Positions 7,921 to 15,611 of a stretch of 37,602 nucleotides of DNA are shown piece by piece. Made by a program: the position numbers and the translations under genes. Source of the stretch: DTU064 sp045588245 (GTDB lineage: Bacteria > Bacillota > Clostridia > Oscillospirales > CAG-272); the NCBI GenBank assembly GCA_045588245.1, contig JAZNDW010000004.1, positions 1-37,602 on the forward strand. The letters are read 5' to 3'. Each line of letters opens with the position of its first letter. Position 1 is the first letter of the stretch. The notes beneath the pieces are model-generated. The model saw only the letters and a list, made by a program, of their open reading frames with translations, made no database searches and was not told the origin of the DNA.

Positions 7921-8757
7921 ATGTACGATGATCTTGCCACTATCGGATTTCCTTTTTCGGAAGAAATATCGGACCCCGCGATACGTCTTACCGGAGTTGG
8001 GATCGAAGTTCGGAGCGACGAATCTTATTATTACGACAATCGTTGCCGCAACATTGACAGCTATGCCTTTCAATATACTCTTGAAGGGTCGGGCATATTT
8101 GAGGTCGATAATACGCAGTACGCACTCAAGCCGGGAATGGCATTTTTTACATATATTCCGGCAAACACAAAATATTACTGCAATCCAAACGATACGCACT
8201 GGAAATTCATTTTCGTTTTGTTCATGGGAAAAAGTATGATACCGTATTATAAAGACATTATATCAAAACGCGGCATGGTATTTGAGCTTGATAAGAACTC
8301 TCCTGCTGTAGTTTCCGCGTTCAATTTATTCAACGATGCAAAAAAAGGTCTGATCGGCAATCCATTTTCCGCATCTTCTGCGGCGTTTGATTTCGTATGC
8401 AAGCTGTGTACGTCCGTAGACTCGACATCCAACTATTCTGCTCTTACAAAAAAAGCAATTGACCTGCTATCGGAGAATTTCCACAAAGCCTACGGCGTTT
8501 CAGATATTGCCAGCGTTCTTAACGTTTCGGCAAGTCATTTATCGAAAGTTTTCAAAAATAACACGGGGATAACTGCTATTGAATACCTGACTAAAATCAG
8601 GCTAAATCACGCTTTGCGTATGTTGGCAAACACAGAGGACACGATTGATTCTATAGCGCACAATTGCGGCTTTGACAACGGCAATTATTTTTGCAAGGTA
8701 TTCAAAAAATACAATCGTATGACGCCGTCGCAATACAGAAAATACCACAAACTATAA
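7921..8757 (+). CDS. AraC-family transcriptional regulator
   Basis: 278 aa from the ATG at 7921, which has TAGGGGG about 10 nt upstream; an ORF reading further upstream would start ahead of the promoter's -10 box. The N-terminal cupin-like ligand domain (about 1-150) includes 'YTLEGSGIFEVDNTQYALKPGMAFF', typical of sugar-binding AraC regulators. The C-terminal 100 residues hold the two helix-turn-helix motifs ('GVSDIASVLNVSASHLSKVFKNNTG' and 'TIDSIAHNCGFDNGNYFCKVFKKY') and the family end 'TPSQYRK'. It is divergent from the beta-helix gene and convergent with the smaller anchor-bearing gene, and probably controls one or both in response to a glycan. Confidence 0.9.
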   Translation: MYDDLATIGFPFSEEISDPAIRLTGVGIEVRSDESYYYDNRCRNIDSYAFQYTLEGSGIFEVDNTQYALKPGMAFFTYIPANTKYYCNPNDTHWKFIFVLFMGKSMIPYYKDIISKRGMVFELDKNSPAVVSAFNLFNDAKKGLIGNPFSASSAAFDFVCKLCTSVDSTSNYSALTKKAIDLLSENFHKAYGVSDIASVLNVSASHLSKVFKNNTGITAIEYLTKIRLNHALRMLANTEDTIDSIAHNCGFDNGNYFCKVFKKYNRMTPSQYRKYHKL

Positions 8758-8762
8758 AATAA

Positions 8763-8788
8763 AAAGCTCTCGTGACGAGAGCTTTTTT
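8763..8788. terminator. Bidirectional terminator between the AraC gene and the surface protein gene
   Basis: AAAGCTCTCG and CGAGAGCTTT form a 10-bp stem with a TGA loop, T-run 8783-8788 and A-run on the opposite side. It lies between two convergent genes. Confidence 0.92.
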
Positions 8789-8790
8789 GT

Positions 8791-9696
8791 TTAATGTTTT
8801 TTGACTATCGCGTAGCCGAGTACGGCGGTGATCACCACGATTGCAGAGGCTGCCGCGAGGGACGAGCCGCATCCGCCTTCATCCACGGGTGCTTCGGTTT
8901 CGGGCGCTGCCGTTGTTTCTTCGGGAGCTTCTGTTTCGGGTGCTTCTGTTTCGGGTGCTTCGGTTTCGGGCGCTTCCGTTTCGGGTGCGTATTCGGATTC
9001 GTCATGTAATTCGTTCACGCCTGCTTCGCCTCCGACGAAGTATTTAGCCATGAGATTATCATCAAAATAGATGCTGAAATCTGCGATCTCTGCGTTTACG
9101 CAGTCGAGGCTTTCGCTTACCCACCAGGAGTTATATCCGAAGTCGAGTTTGCTTGCCGTGCATACGAAGCTTGAGATGCCCCAGAAATCCGTCATTGTGC
9201 CCGAGCCGTAGAAAGCGTCGGAATCGCTGTTTCTATCTGCGAGTGTATCGCTGCCGTATGCGTATTCATCGTTTACGTATACGGAGAAGTATTCATAATC
9301 CACTACGATCGAAACGTGGACTGTTTCACCGATATAGTCGCCGAAAATATTATCGTATACGCCGTTATGCAGTCCTGCGTCAAACCAGTTGCCCGACCAG
9401 TCGTTATAGAAAAGTCCGCCGCCGAGTGTGAAGCAGAGTCTTGCATTTCCGTCGCCTTTATGGAAGCAGAAGATCGTTGCATAGGGGTTGATCGTATCCG
9501 TTACGGTGAGATCAAATTCAATTTTGAGCTGATCGGGAATGACCGTTCCGACAAGATGGTTTTCGTAGCAATAGTTGCTTACGTCTTCGCCTGCATTCAC
9601 GTTAAAAAGCACGTCATAAAGACTTGCTGCGGATGCAGATACGGCGAGTGTCATTGCGATTGCCACGGTAAGAATTACGGATAAAAGCTTTTTCAT
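8791..9696 (-). CDS. Secreted laminin-G-like surface protein with (ETEAP)n linker and GGCGSS anchor
   Basis: 301 aa. The ATG at 9696 is preceded by GGAGA and begins a typical signal peptide (MKKLLSV..., cleavage after ASA). The ORF extends 8 codons further upstream, but these lie over the ribosome-binding site. Residues about 30-215 are beta-rich with 'LKIEFDLTVTDTINPYATIFCF' and 'VHVSIVVDYEYFSVYVNDEY', resembling a concanavalin/laminin-G jelly roll that may bind carbohydrate. A linker of repeated ETEAP units leads to the same GGCGSSL anchor as the protein ending at 5015. No catalytic residues are recognised. Confidence 0.68.
   Translation of the reverse strand: MKKLLSVILTVAIAMTLAVSASAASLYDVLFNVNAGEDVSNYCYENHLVGTVIPDQLKIEFDLTVTDTINPYATIFCFHKGDGNARLCFTLGGGLFYNDWSGNWFDAGLHNGVYDNIFGDYIGETVHVSIVVDYEYFSVYVNDEYAYGSDTLADRNSDSDAFYGSGTMTDFWGISSFVCTASKLDFGYNSWWVSESLDCVNAEIADFSIYFDDNLMAKYFVGGEAGVNELHDESEYAPETEAPETEAPETEAPETEAPEETTAAPETEAPVDEGGCGSSLAAASAIVVITAVLGYAIVKKH
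8804..8937 (-). repeat. Anchor-coding repeat, copy B
   Basis: Partner of 5028-5161. Homology starts just inside the stop codon and ends in the linker, so it covers the C-terminal anchor module alone. Confidence 0.85.
8925..8984 (-). repeat. 15-bp minisatellite coding for ETEAP repeats
   Basis: Four tandem 15-bp units (8925, 8940, 8955, 8970) that differ only at one or two positions each, such as GTGCTTCTGTTTCGG. They encode consecutive ETEAP units of the linker. Such in-frame repeats change linker length by slippage. Confidence 0.85.
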
Positions 9697-9739
9697 AATT
9701 TCTCCTTTTTTGATCGGCATGTATTATGTTACTGTTTTA

Positions 9740-9768
9740 AGTATATCCTACAATACACGATATGTCAA
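9740..9768 (-). promoter_or_regulatory. Promoter of the laminin-G-like protein gene
   Basis: On the minus strand, TTGACA (9763-9768), a 17-bp spacer and TATACT (9740-9745), about 40 bp before the ATG at 9696. Confidence 0.75.
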
Positions 9769-9812
9769 CAAATAAGACGGATTAGTGACAAAAACATGAG
9801 ATATAGTTTATA

Positions 9813-10496
9813 TTATACCGTTACGGTGTCGCCCTCTTTGGTGAGCGGTACGATTCTGTCGCGGTAGGGAGATGCGGTCTTTGATTCGACAAAGTCTTTC
9901 ACGTATTCGGGCTGTTCCCAAAAGTGCATCGGAAACGCTTTTTTGATCTTCAGGTTGCGCATGGCATGGTCAAATCCGAGGGAACCGTGCTCTTCCTGGC
10001 GCGGGTCGAGCGGAAGGAACGCGGCGTCAATGTCGACGCCCTTGAGTAGTTGAAGTTCGCGTGTAAAAGCTATCTCTACGAAGCGGCGTTCGATAGCGGA
10101 GGATCTCTGCCAAACCCAGAGGTGAAGGTCCCCTGCATGATATATCGTTTTGCCGTCTGCGGTTACAAGGTATGCAACACCGCAATCCGTTGAGCGCAGG
10201 GTTTTGATATTGACACCGTCGACGTTATACTCGCCGTGCGGAATTACATAGGTGGCGTGTATCCCCACGGGGGCGTCGTTTATTCCGTCATCAAGAACGT
10301 AATAAACACGGGAGCGCTGTTTTGCCGCATCGAAAATTGCTTTCTCGTAATGGTCAACGTGGAGATGGCTGACAAAATAGTACAGTTTTTTATCAGTCGG
10401 CACGTTTGGGAGCTTACCTTTATAATAATCAAAAACAAGGACTGTCGTATCGGTTTCAACGGCAAAGCCGCTGTGATGTATGTACGTGACTTTCAT
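9813..10496 (-). CDS. Metallo-beta-lactamase-fold hydrolase (UlaG-like)
   Basis: 227 aa, a length usual for stand-alone UlaG-type proteins. It has the metal motif HxHxDH (SHLHVDHYE, about residues 44-52), a second metal segment 'HAGDLHLW', and a late histidine in 'FPMHFWEQ'. The short N-terminal strand 'VTYIHHSGFAVET' is typical of the family. It probably hydrolyses a phosphodiester or lactone in the cytoplasm; the substrate is unknown. GGGGATA precedes the ATG. The gene follows endonuclease IV by 15 bp and shares its promoter. Confidence 0.85.
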   Translation of the reverse strand: MKVTYIHHSGFAVETDTTVLVFDYYKGKLPNVPTDKKLYYFVSHLHVDHYEKAIFDAAKQRSRVYYVLDDGINDAPVGIHATYVIPHGEYNVDGVNIKTLRSTDCGVAYLVTADGKTIYHAGDLHLWVWQRSSAIERRFVEIAFTRELQLLKGVDIDAAFLPLDPRQEEHGSLGFDHAMRNLKIKKAFPMHFWEQPEYVKDFVESKTASPYRDRIVPLTKEGDTVTV

Positions 10497-10511
10497 TGAT
10501 TATATCCCCGA

Positions 10512-11375
10512 TTATTCAGTATAAAGTGAACGAAGAAGCGCGATCTCCTGTTTATAACCCTCTACTTCGTTTGGAGTTTCAAGGCAGAATGGCAGATGAC
10601 GAAGGCGCGGATGATTGATTATACGTGCGATCGCATCAATACCGAGCGTGCCGTTGCCGATAGTTTCGTGTCTGTCCTTATGAGATGCCAATGGATTTTT
10701 GCTGTCATTGAGGTGAACTGCGAAAAGGCGGTCAAGACCGATGATTCTATCAAAATCCGAAAGAACGCCGTCAAGATCACCGACGACATCATAGCCTGCG
10801 TCATTGACGTGGCAGGTATCGAGGCAGACACCGATCATTCCTTTTATAGTCGGGTTTTCTTCTTCGGCGGCATTGATCATCAAACGTATTTCTTCAAAGC
10901 TTCTGCCAATCTCCGAGCCTTTGCCCGCCATCGTTTCGATCAGGACTGTCGTTTTCATCTCCTGCCACATCGTGACGGCAAGACAATGTGCCGTCATGGC
11001 GATACCAACGTCGGCGCCCTGCCCTGTGTGTGAGCCGGGGTGAAAATTATAGAGTATTCCCGGAATGCGCTCAAGGTATTCGAAGTCCTCGCGCATCGTT
11101 CTTATCGTGAAATCTCTGACTTCGGGTTTTGCGGAGCACGGGTTCATCGTATACGGTGCGTGAGCAATCAGTGAGCTGTGCTCTATTCCGTATTCTTGCA
11201 GGAGCAGCAAAGCGTGTTGTTCATCCGTTTCATTGATGGCGCGCATATCGCCGCCACGAGGGTTACGTATGAAGCATTGTATGACGTTGCCGTCTATCGA
11301 ATGCGATGTTTCTATCATTTTTGAATATCCGCCCGATACGGAGAGGTTGGCTCCGATCTTGAATTTTTGTTTCAT
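10512..11375 (-). CDS. nfo: Endonuclease IV (apurinic/apyrimidinic endonuclease)
   Basis: 287 aa, normal for the family. It is a TIM-barrel enzyme with three zinc ions that cuts the DNA backbone 5' of abasic sites in base-excision repair. Visible metal and active-site motifs in order: LIAHAPY, NFHPGSH, LIETMAG, LDTCHVNDAGYD, HLNDSK, and the D-x-H-E-x-IG motif in DRHETIGNGTLG. Start: ATG 11375 with GGAGA just before it. The ORF extends up to 11450, but that would begin within a few bases of the mapped -10 box, so the upstream ATG cannot be on the main transcript. First gene of an operon with the metallo-hydrolase. Confidence 0.95.
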   Translation of the reverse strand: MKQKFKIGANLSVSGGYSKMIETSHSIDGNVIQCFIRNPRGGDMRAINETDEQHALLLLQEYGIEHSSLIAHAPYTMNPCSAKPEVRDFTIRTMREDFEYLERIPGILYNFHPGSHTGQGADVGIAMTAHCLAVTMWQEMKTTVLIETMAGKGSEIGRSFEEIRLMINAAEEENPTIKGMIGVCLDTCHVNDAGYDVVGDLDGVLSDFDRIIGLDRLFAVHLNDSKNPLASHKDRHETIGNGTLGIDAIARIINHPRLRHLPFCLETPNEVEGYKQEIALLRSLYTE

Positions 11376-11454
11376 TTTTATCTCCGTCATGTATTTTTGT
11401 GCGTTTTGAATAAATTTTTTTATTTTGCGTTTTTTTCGCAAAGATATCATGAAT

Positions 11455-11490
11455 ATTATAAATTAATTAAAATTCCTTGTCAACACAAGG
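11455..11490 (-). promoter_or_regulatory. Consensus nfo promoter with a palindrome over the -35 box
   Basis: On the minus strand, TTGACA (11478-11483), exactly 17 bp, TATAAT (11455-11460): a perfect sigma-A promoter. CCTTGT-CAAC-ACAAGG (11475-11490) is a 6-bp inverted repeat across the -35 box, so an operator is possible. Confidence 0.85.
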
Positions 11491-11536
11491 TTTTTCCGTG
11501 TTGCGAGAACTGTTTTTGATGATTTTTTCAAAATTA

Positions 11537-11588
11537 CGAACATTTGTTCGTTTTGCCGATTGATTTTTCAGGAAAAATATGGTATAAT
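11537..11588 (+). promoter_or_regulatory. LexA (SOS) box 1 and promoter of the phage-like island
   Basis: CGAACATTTGTTCG (11537-11550) matches the Firmicutes LexA operator core GAAC-N4-GTTC, with the flanking C and G. It lies 9 bp upstream of TTGATT (11560-11565), 17-bp spacer, TATAAT (11583-11588). Induction by DNA damage is the expected regulation. Confidence 0.85.
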
Positions 11589-11604
11589 TATGCCACGATA
11601 TGAG

Positions 11605-11628
11605 AACACGCGCTCCCGGCGTGTTTTT
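11605..11628 (+). terminator. Attenuator-like hairpin in the island's leader
   Basis: AACACGC and GCGTGTT (11605-11611, 11619-11625) form a 7-bp stem followed by a T-run to 11628. It starts about 15 nt after the expected transcription start and lies before the first gene, so it would terminate most transcripts unless overridden. Confidence 0.5.
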
Positions 11629-11642
11629 ATATCCGTCAAAAA

Positions 11643-11656
11643 CGAACATTTGTTCA
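11643..11656 (+). promoter_or_regulatory. LexA (SOS) box 2
   Basis: CGAACATTTGTTCA again has the GAAC-N4-GTTC core (11644-11655). It lies in the leader between the hairpin and the first ribosome-binding site. Two LexA sites about 106 bp apart bracket the promoter and hairpin, suggesting tight repression. Confidence 0.85.
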
Positions 11657-11671
11657 GATTGGTGGTGAAAT

Positions 11672-11959
11672 ATGATGTGTGATGTTTGCGATTATGATTT
11701 TGGGCACATACACGGCTGTCCGTTAGACTACGACGAACAGTCGGAAGCTGATGTGTCCTGTTCCCTTTGCGGAGGCGTAATCGATCACGGACAGCTCTGC
11801 ATTTATCACCCGAACGGCGACGGGGACGGTTTTGTCTGCGCGGAATGTATTGAAGCTTTTTCTGTTTCGGACATTTTGGAGGTTTGCGGACTTTCAACCG
11901 TCACTGAGATCATCGCCGAGCTTTCGGGGAAAGTGATGCGGGCGGGGGACCGTTATTAA
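11672..11959 (+). CDS. Small cysteine-rich zinc-ribbon-like protein
   Basis: 95 aa. Cysteines and histidines are arranged CDVC...HIHGC, then CSLCGG...C...H, then CAEC; two zinc-binding knuckles are likely. The segment 'CSLCGGVIDHGQLCIYHPNGDGDGFVCAEC' resembles small zinc-ribbon proteins found in clostridial phage and chromosomal gene clusters. GGTGGTG precedes the ATG. It is the first gene after the SOS promoter and is followed at once by the ArpU-like gene, which suggests an early regulatory or DNA-binding role. The function is unknown. Confidence 0.6.
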   Translation: MMCDVCDYDFGHIHGCPLDYDEQSEADVSCSLCGGVIDHGQLCIYHPNGDGDGFVCAECIEAFSVSDILEVCGLSTVTEIIAELSGKVMRAGDRY

Positions 11960-11978
11960 GTTATCCGAATTTCGCGGT

Positions 11979-12311
11979 TTGCGCCATGAGCTTCGTTTGC
12001 TTGATCGACAGATGTGTGAGCTCGATCTCTTAATGAAGGCAGGTGAGGTTTGGGGCGATGGTGAGGACGCGCGACTCATTCAGCTTCGTTCCGACATCAA
12101 GCGGCGCGCCGATGAACTTTCGGCAAAATACGAAAGCTTTCATCGTTATATTTCCTCTGTGGACGATCCTTTTGACAGATCTGCCCTGACGCTCCGTTAT
12201 TTATATGGGATGACGTGGCAGCAGGTTGCGTTTGCTCTCGGTGAATACGACGAGCAATACGCAAGGAGACGTTGCGAAAAATACACTAACGGAACAAAGT
12301 TCAAAGCGTAG
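11979..12311 (+). CDS. ArpU/RinA-like late transcription regulator (sigma-70 region 4 type)
   Basis: About 110 aa. An N-terminal helical half (RHELRLLDRQMCELDLLM) is followed by 'FDRSALTLRYLYGMTWQQVAFALGEYDEQYARRRCEKY', the helix-turn-helix of the sigma-like regulators that switch on phage packaging and structural genes. It stands directly ahead of the small terminase, the usual place. The start is uncertain: TTG at 11979 has no clear Shine-Dalgarno, while an in-frame ATT at 11955 follows a GGGGG tract by 6 nt and would add 8 residues that fit the family's usual N-terminus; that start would overlap the previous stop. Confidence 0.75.
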   Translation: MRHELRLLDRQMCELDLLMKAGEVWGDGEDARLIQLRSDIKRRADELSAKYESFHRYISSVDDPFDRSALTLRYLYGMTWQQVAFALGEYDEQYARRRCEKYTNGTKFKA

Positions 12312-12417
12312 CAATATTCGGAAATTGAGGCTGTTTTCCGATACGCTGCACGGTCGGCTTATGATGTTTTTGTATTTATTGCAAAGGATACACGTTCACG
12401 CTGACTTTTTAGTTTTT

Positions 12418-12438
12418 GCCGCCTTGCAATAAGGCGGC
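12418..12438 (+). other. Hairpin immediately before the small terminase ribosome-binding site
   Basis: GCCGCCTT and AAGGCGGC pair in an 8-bp stem with a 5-nt loop, ending 4 nt before GGAGGT. There is no T-run, so it is not a terminator; it may affect translation or RNA processing. The surrounding 12312-12460 holds no ORF I can support and could carry the late promoter. Confidence 0.45.
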
Positions 12439-12460
12439 GATTGGAGGTCGATATTTTAAT

Positions 12461-12925
12461 TTGAATGAAAGACAGAATCGTTTTTTGAACAATTATCTGT
12501 CGGGGATGTCCCCCGACGAGGCAGCTCGGCTCGCAGGCTACAAGCGTACGGGCATGGGTGCTTTGCTTTTAACAAACAAAGAGATACTTGATGCCATTTC
12601 TTCCCATACTCCTACTACATCGGACACTATTGCCGATTCGTCGGAGATATTACGGATGCTTACGTCCGTTATGCGCGGTGACGTACACGACCCGGTTGTG
12701 GTCGTTGAGCAAAGAACGGGCAAGGAAGGCAAGACCGAGCGCCGCGCTCGCGTTATAAACAAGTCGGCGTCGGTCAAAGAGCGTATGTCAGCAGCTGAGA
12801 TGCTGGCACGTCGCTACGGCATTCTCGACGGGAGCGAAGAGGAAGCCGACGTTATTATTTACGGCGAGGACAGGCTTATCGCCGAAGGTGATGAGCTGAC
12901 GGATGAATGTGACGAAGGGGATTGA
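12461..12925 (+). CDS. Phage terminase small subunit
   Basis: 154 aa from TTG 12461, 12 nt after GGAGGT; a longer reading from a TTG at 12416 would pass through the hairpin and the ribosome-binding site. N-terminal 'NERQNRFLNNYLSGMSPDEAARLAGYKRTGMGALLLTNKEI' is the DNA-binding helix-turn-helix of terminase_2-type small subunits. 'SVKERMSAAEMLARRYGI' is the conserved oligomerisation end. The protein recognises the pac or cos site and recruits the large subunit. It overlaps the large subunit gene by 23 bp. Its acidic tail is usual for the family. Confidence 0.9.
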   Translation: MNERQNRFLNNYLSGMSPDEAARLAGYKRTGMGALLLTNKEILDAISSHTPTTSDTIADSSEILRMLTSVMRGDVHDPVVVVEQRTGKEGKTERRARVINKSASVKERMSAAEMLARRYGILDGSEEEADVIIYGEDRLIAEGDELTDECDEGD

Positions 12926-14147
12926 TCTGTGCCCCACTGTTGGTAAGGGATACAGCCGCTTCTGGGGTTTTCGCGGACGTTACCGGGTAATCAAAGGATC
13001 CCGTGCTTCAAAAAAATCCAAAACGGCAGCGCTTTGGTTTATTTACAATCTGCGGCGCTATCCGCTTGCTAATCTTTTGGTCGTACGTAAAACTTACGCA
13101 TCGCTTGAGCGTTCATGTTACACGGAGCTGCGCTGGGCGGCGGAAAAGCTTGGCGTGGCACGTGAATTTGAGTTCAAACTTTCACCTCTTGAGATCACAC
13201 GGAAGAAAACGGGGCAGAAGGTCTTCTTCAAGGGGCTTGACGATCCGATGAAGCTGACCTCGATCTCTGTCAGTCACGGCGTTTTATGCTGGCTTTGGTG
13301 TGAGGAAGCTTTTGAAATTACCGATGAGGCTGACTTTGACATGGTTGACGAGCTCATTCGCGGAGCTGTCCCCGACGGATACTTTAAGCAATTGACGGTC
13401 ACATTCAATCCGTGGAATGAAAATCACTGGCTGAAACGGCGTTTTTTTGACGCTCCGCGTTCTGCTGATATTCTGGCAATGACAACGACTTACAAAACGA
13501 ATGAATTTCTCGACGCGGCTGATATTTCTATGTTTGAAACGATGAAGCGAGAGCGTCCCGAGCGCTACCGTACGGCAGGGCTCGGTCAATGGGGTGCTGT
13601 GAGCGGACTTGTTTACCCTGCATTTGAGGTAGCCGACTTTGACCGCGACGCTTTAGTTAAAAGCGGTGCGGTTCCGATCTTCGGGCTCGATTTCGGCTAC
13701 ACGAACGATCCGACGGCGCTTTTTTGCGGGCTTCACTTACAGTCACGTAACGAGATCTACGTTTTTGATGAGTTATACGAGCGCGGACTTACAAACAACA
13801 AACTCGCCGAGCTGTTGCGAGCGCGCGGCTACGGTGCTTGCCGCATTGTTGCCGACTGTGCGGAGCCGAAGTCCATTGACGAGCTTCGCGCCATGGGAAT
13901 ACGCCGCATCACGCCGTCAGACAAGGGGCGCGGAAGCATTCTGTCCGGCATTGACGCGGTGCGACGATGCCGCATAATTATCCATCCGGCTTGCCGCAGC
14001 TTCATCCGCGAGATACGCGGATACGTTTGGGACACTGACAGTAGCGGCAACGCTGTTAACCGTCCTGTCGGCAAAAACGACCATTTGATGGACGCTATGC
14101 GGTACGCTGTTGCAAGCGCGTCGGGTAGCACCAATTTCAGCTTTTGA
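12903..14147 (+). CDS. Phage terminase large subunit (PBSX-type)
   Basis: 414 aa, usual length for PBSX-type enzymes. It is the ATP-driven DNA packaging motor with a nuclease that cuts concatemers. The Walker A-like segment is VIKGSRASKKSKT (about residues 30-42). Walker B with catalytic glutamate is in LCWLWCEEAFEI (about 130). The RNase H-like nuclease has acidic residues in GLDFGYTNDPTAL, IVADCAEPKS and KNDHLMDAMRYA. All key residues appear to be present, so the enzyme is probably active. It is translationally linked to TerS by overlap. Confidence 0.93.
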   Translation: MNVTKGIDLCPTVGKGYSRFWGFRGRYRVIKGSRASKKSKTAALWFIYNLRRYPLANLLVVRKTYASLERSCYTELRWAAEKLGVAREFEFKLSPLEITRKKTGQKVFFKGLDDPMKLTSISVSHGVLCWLWCEEAFEITDEADFDMVDELIRGAVPDGYFKQLTVTFNPWNENHWLKRRFFDAPRSADILAMTTTYKTNEFLDAADISMFETMKRERPERYRTAGLGQWGAVSGLVYPAFEVADFDRDALVKSGAVPIFGLDFGYTNDPTALFCGLHLQSRNEIYVFDELYERGLTNNKLAELLRARGYGACRIVADCAEPKSIDELRAMGIRRITPSDKGRGSILSGIDAVRRCRIIIHPACRSFIREIRGYVWDTDSSGNAVNRPVGKNDHLMDAMRYAVASASGSTNFSF

Positions 14148-14238
14148 TGCTCTTATTTCATCACATAACGGTATGCTCCGCGCGTGTGCCTTTATGTTAT
14201 AACATATTTTTACCGCGACAGGAGGAAATGCGGTTTAC

Positions 14239-15585
14239 ATGAAATTAAATATAAACAGTTTTTATCAGAAGATGCTTGAGGCAGAGGCTGCGAGATTTTT
14301 CATCTCCCGCGAACGGCGTGAAGCCGTTGACGCGAAGCGTTACTATCGCGGTGATCATGATATTCTGAAGCGCGCAAGGCTTGGCATCGGTAGCGACGGT
14401 GAACCTGTGAAGCTCGACAAGCTTCCCTGCACGAAGATCGTGAACAATCAGTACGGACGGCTTGTTGACCAGAAGATCAACTATTCGCTCGGACGGGATT
14501 TTACGCTCGACGTTGATGACTCGCGTTTTTCGGCTGAACTGAAGCGGTACTTCGGTAAACAAGGTCAGCGTTTATGGCGTCGCGCCGCGACAGAGGCGAT
14601 CAATTGCGGTATTGCCTGGCTTCATCCTTACATTGACGAGTGCGGTGAGCTGCAGCTTCGTCTTTTCGACTCTACGAAGTGCTTGCCTCTTTGGGCCGAT
14701 GCGGCGCACACGAAGCTTGACGCTTTGTTGCGATTTTATCCGACTGAATATTACGAGGGTCACGAGTGCCGAATTCGTGAAAATCTGATCGTTTACACGG
14801 CATGCGGAACAGAGGAATACGAATACCGCGGCGGTAAGCTTCATGCCGTAGCCAATGTTCCCTATCATTTCACGGACAAAAACGGCGTTGGTTACCGTTG
14901 GGACAGAGTTCCCGCTATTGCGGTGAAATACAACTGCGACGGGATCCCGATGATCAGACGTGCAAAGAGTTTGCAGGATGCACTCAACGAGCTTCAGTCC
15001 GATTTTTGCGATAACATGGCGGAAAACAGCCGTAACACGGTACTCGTTTTGAAGAATTTCGACGGTGAGGATCTGGGTGAGTTCAGGCGCAATCTTGCGA
15101 CTTTCGGCGCCGTTAAGGTGCGCTCTGACGCGAGCGGTGACGGCGGCGTTGACACGCTGCGAATCGACGTTAACGCGGACAACTACGAGGTTCTGAAGAC
15201 GCAGCTCACAGAGGCACTCATTGAATGCTGCCGCGGCTTTGACTCGGGCGACTCCCGACTCGGAAGCAACCCCAACCAGATGAACATTCTGGCGATCTAT
15301 TCCGACATTGATCTTGACGCGAACGGCTTTGAATCGGAGCTTGGCTGTGCTTTTGACGAATGGATCGGCTACATCCGTTCTTACCTTTATCATACGGGAC
15401 GCGGTGATTACAGAGGTGTTATGGCTAACGTGATCCTCAACCGTGACCTTTTGATCAACGAAGCTTCCGTTATCAGCTCTATCAACGCTTCAGCCGATCT
15501 GCTCTCGCCGCGAACGCTTATTGCGTCGCATCCTTTCGTGAGCGACGTAGACCGCGAGCTGAGCCGGCTCGGCAATACGGAATAG
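14239..15585 (+). CDS. Phage portal protein (SPP1 gp6 family)
   Basis: 448 aa. It forms the dodecameric ring at the capsid vertex through which DNA passes. The pattern 'RREAVDAKRYYRGDHDIL', 'NNQYGRLVDQKINYSLG', 'SLQDALNELQSDFCDNMAENSRNTVLVLKNF' and 'GFDSGDSRLGSNPNQMNILAIYSDIDLDANGFE' fits the SPP1-type portals. GGAGG lies upstream with a 13-nt gap; the 91-bp space after TerL has no other ORF. A minor head protein (SPP1 gp7/Mu F-like) normally follows the portal and is absent here. Confidence 0.92.
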   Translation: MKLNINSFYQKMLEAEAARFFISRERREAVDAKRYYRGDHDILKRARLGIGSDGEPVKLDKLPCTKIVNNQYGRLVDQKINYSLGRDFTLDVDDSRFSAELKRYFGKQGQRLWRRAATEAINCGIAWLHPYIDECGELQLRLFDSTKCLPLWADAAHTKLDALLRFYPTEYYEGHECRIRENLIVYTACGTEEYEYRGGKLHAVANVPYHFTDKNGVGYRWDRVPAIAVKYNCDGIPMIRRAKSLQDALNELQSDFCDNMAENSRNTVLVLKNFDGEDLGEFRRNLATFGAVKVRSDASGDGGVDTLRIDVNADNYEVLKTQLTEALIECCRGFDSGDSRLGSNPNQMNILAIYSDIDLDANGFESELGCAFDEWIGYIRSYLYHTGRGDYRGVMANVILNRDLLINEASVISSINASADLLSPRTLIASHPFVSDVDRELSRLGNTE

Positions 15586-15611
15586 ATTAATACTTTTATA
15601 AGGAGATACTT

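Noticed and set aside
8794..9070. Plus-strand ORFs rich in Gly, Phe, Cys or Arg opposite the ETEAP linker
   Set aside because: They arise from the 15-bp repeat read in other frames.
11376..11450. Longer N-terminus for endonuclease IV (start 11450)
   Set aside because: The -10 box is at 11455-11460, so the upstream ATG would lie at or before the first transcribed bases, and family similarity begins at 11375.
14572..15393. 273-codon minus-strand ORF opposite the portal gene
   Set aside because: No ribosome-binding site or domain; a mirror of GC-biased codons in the portal gene.
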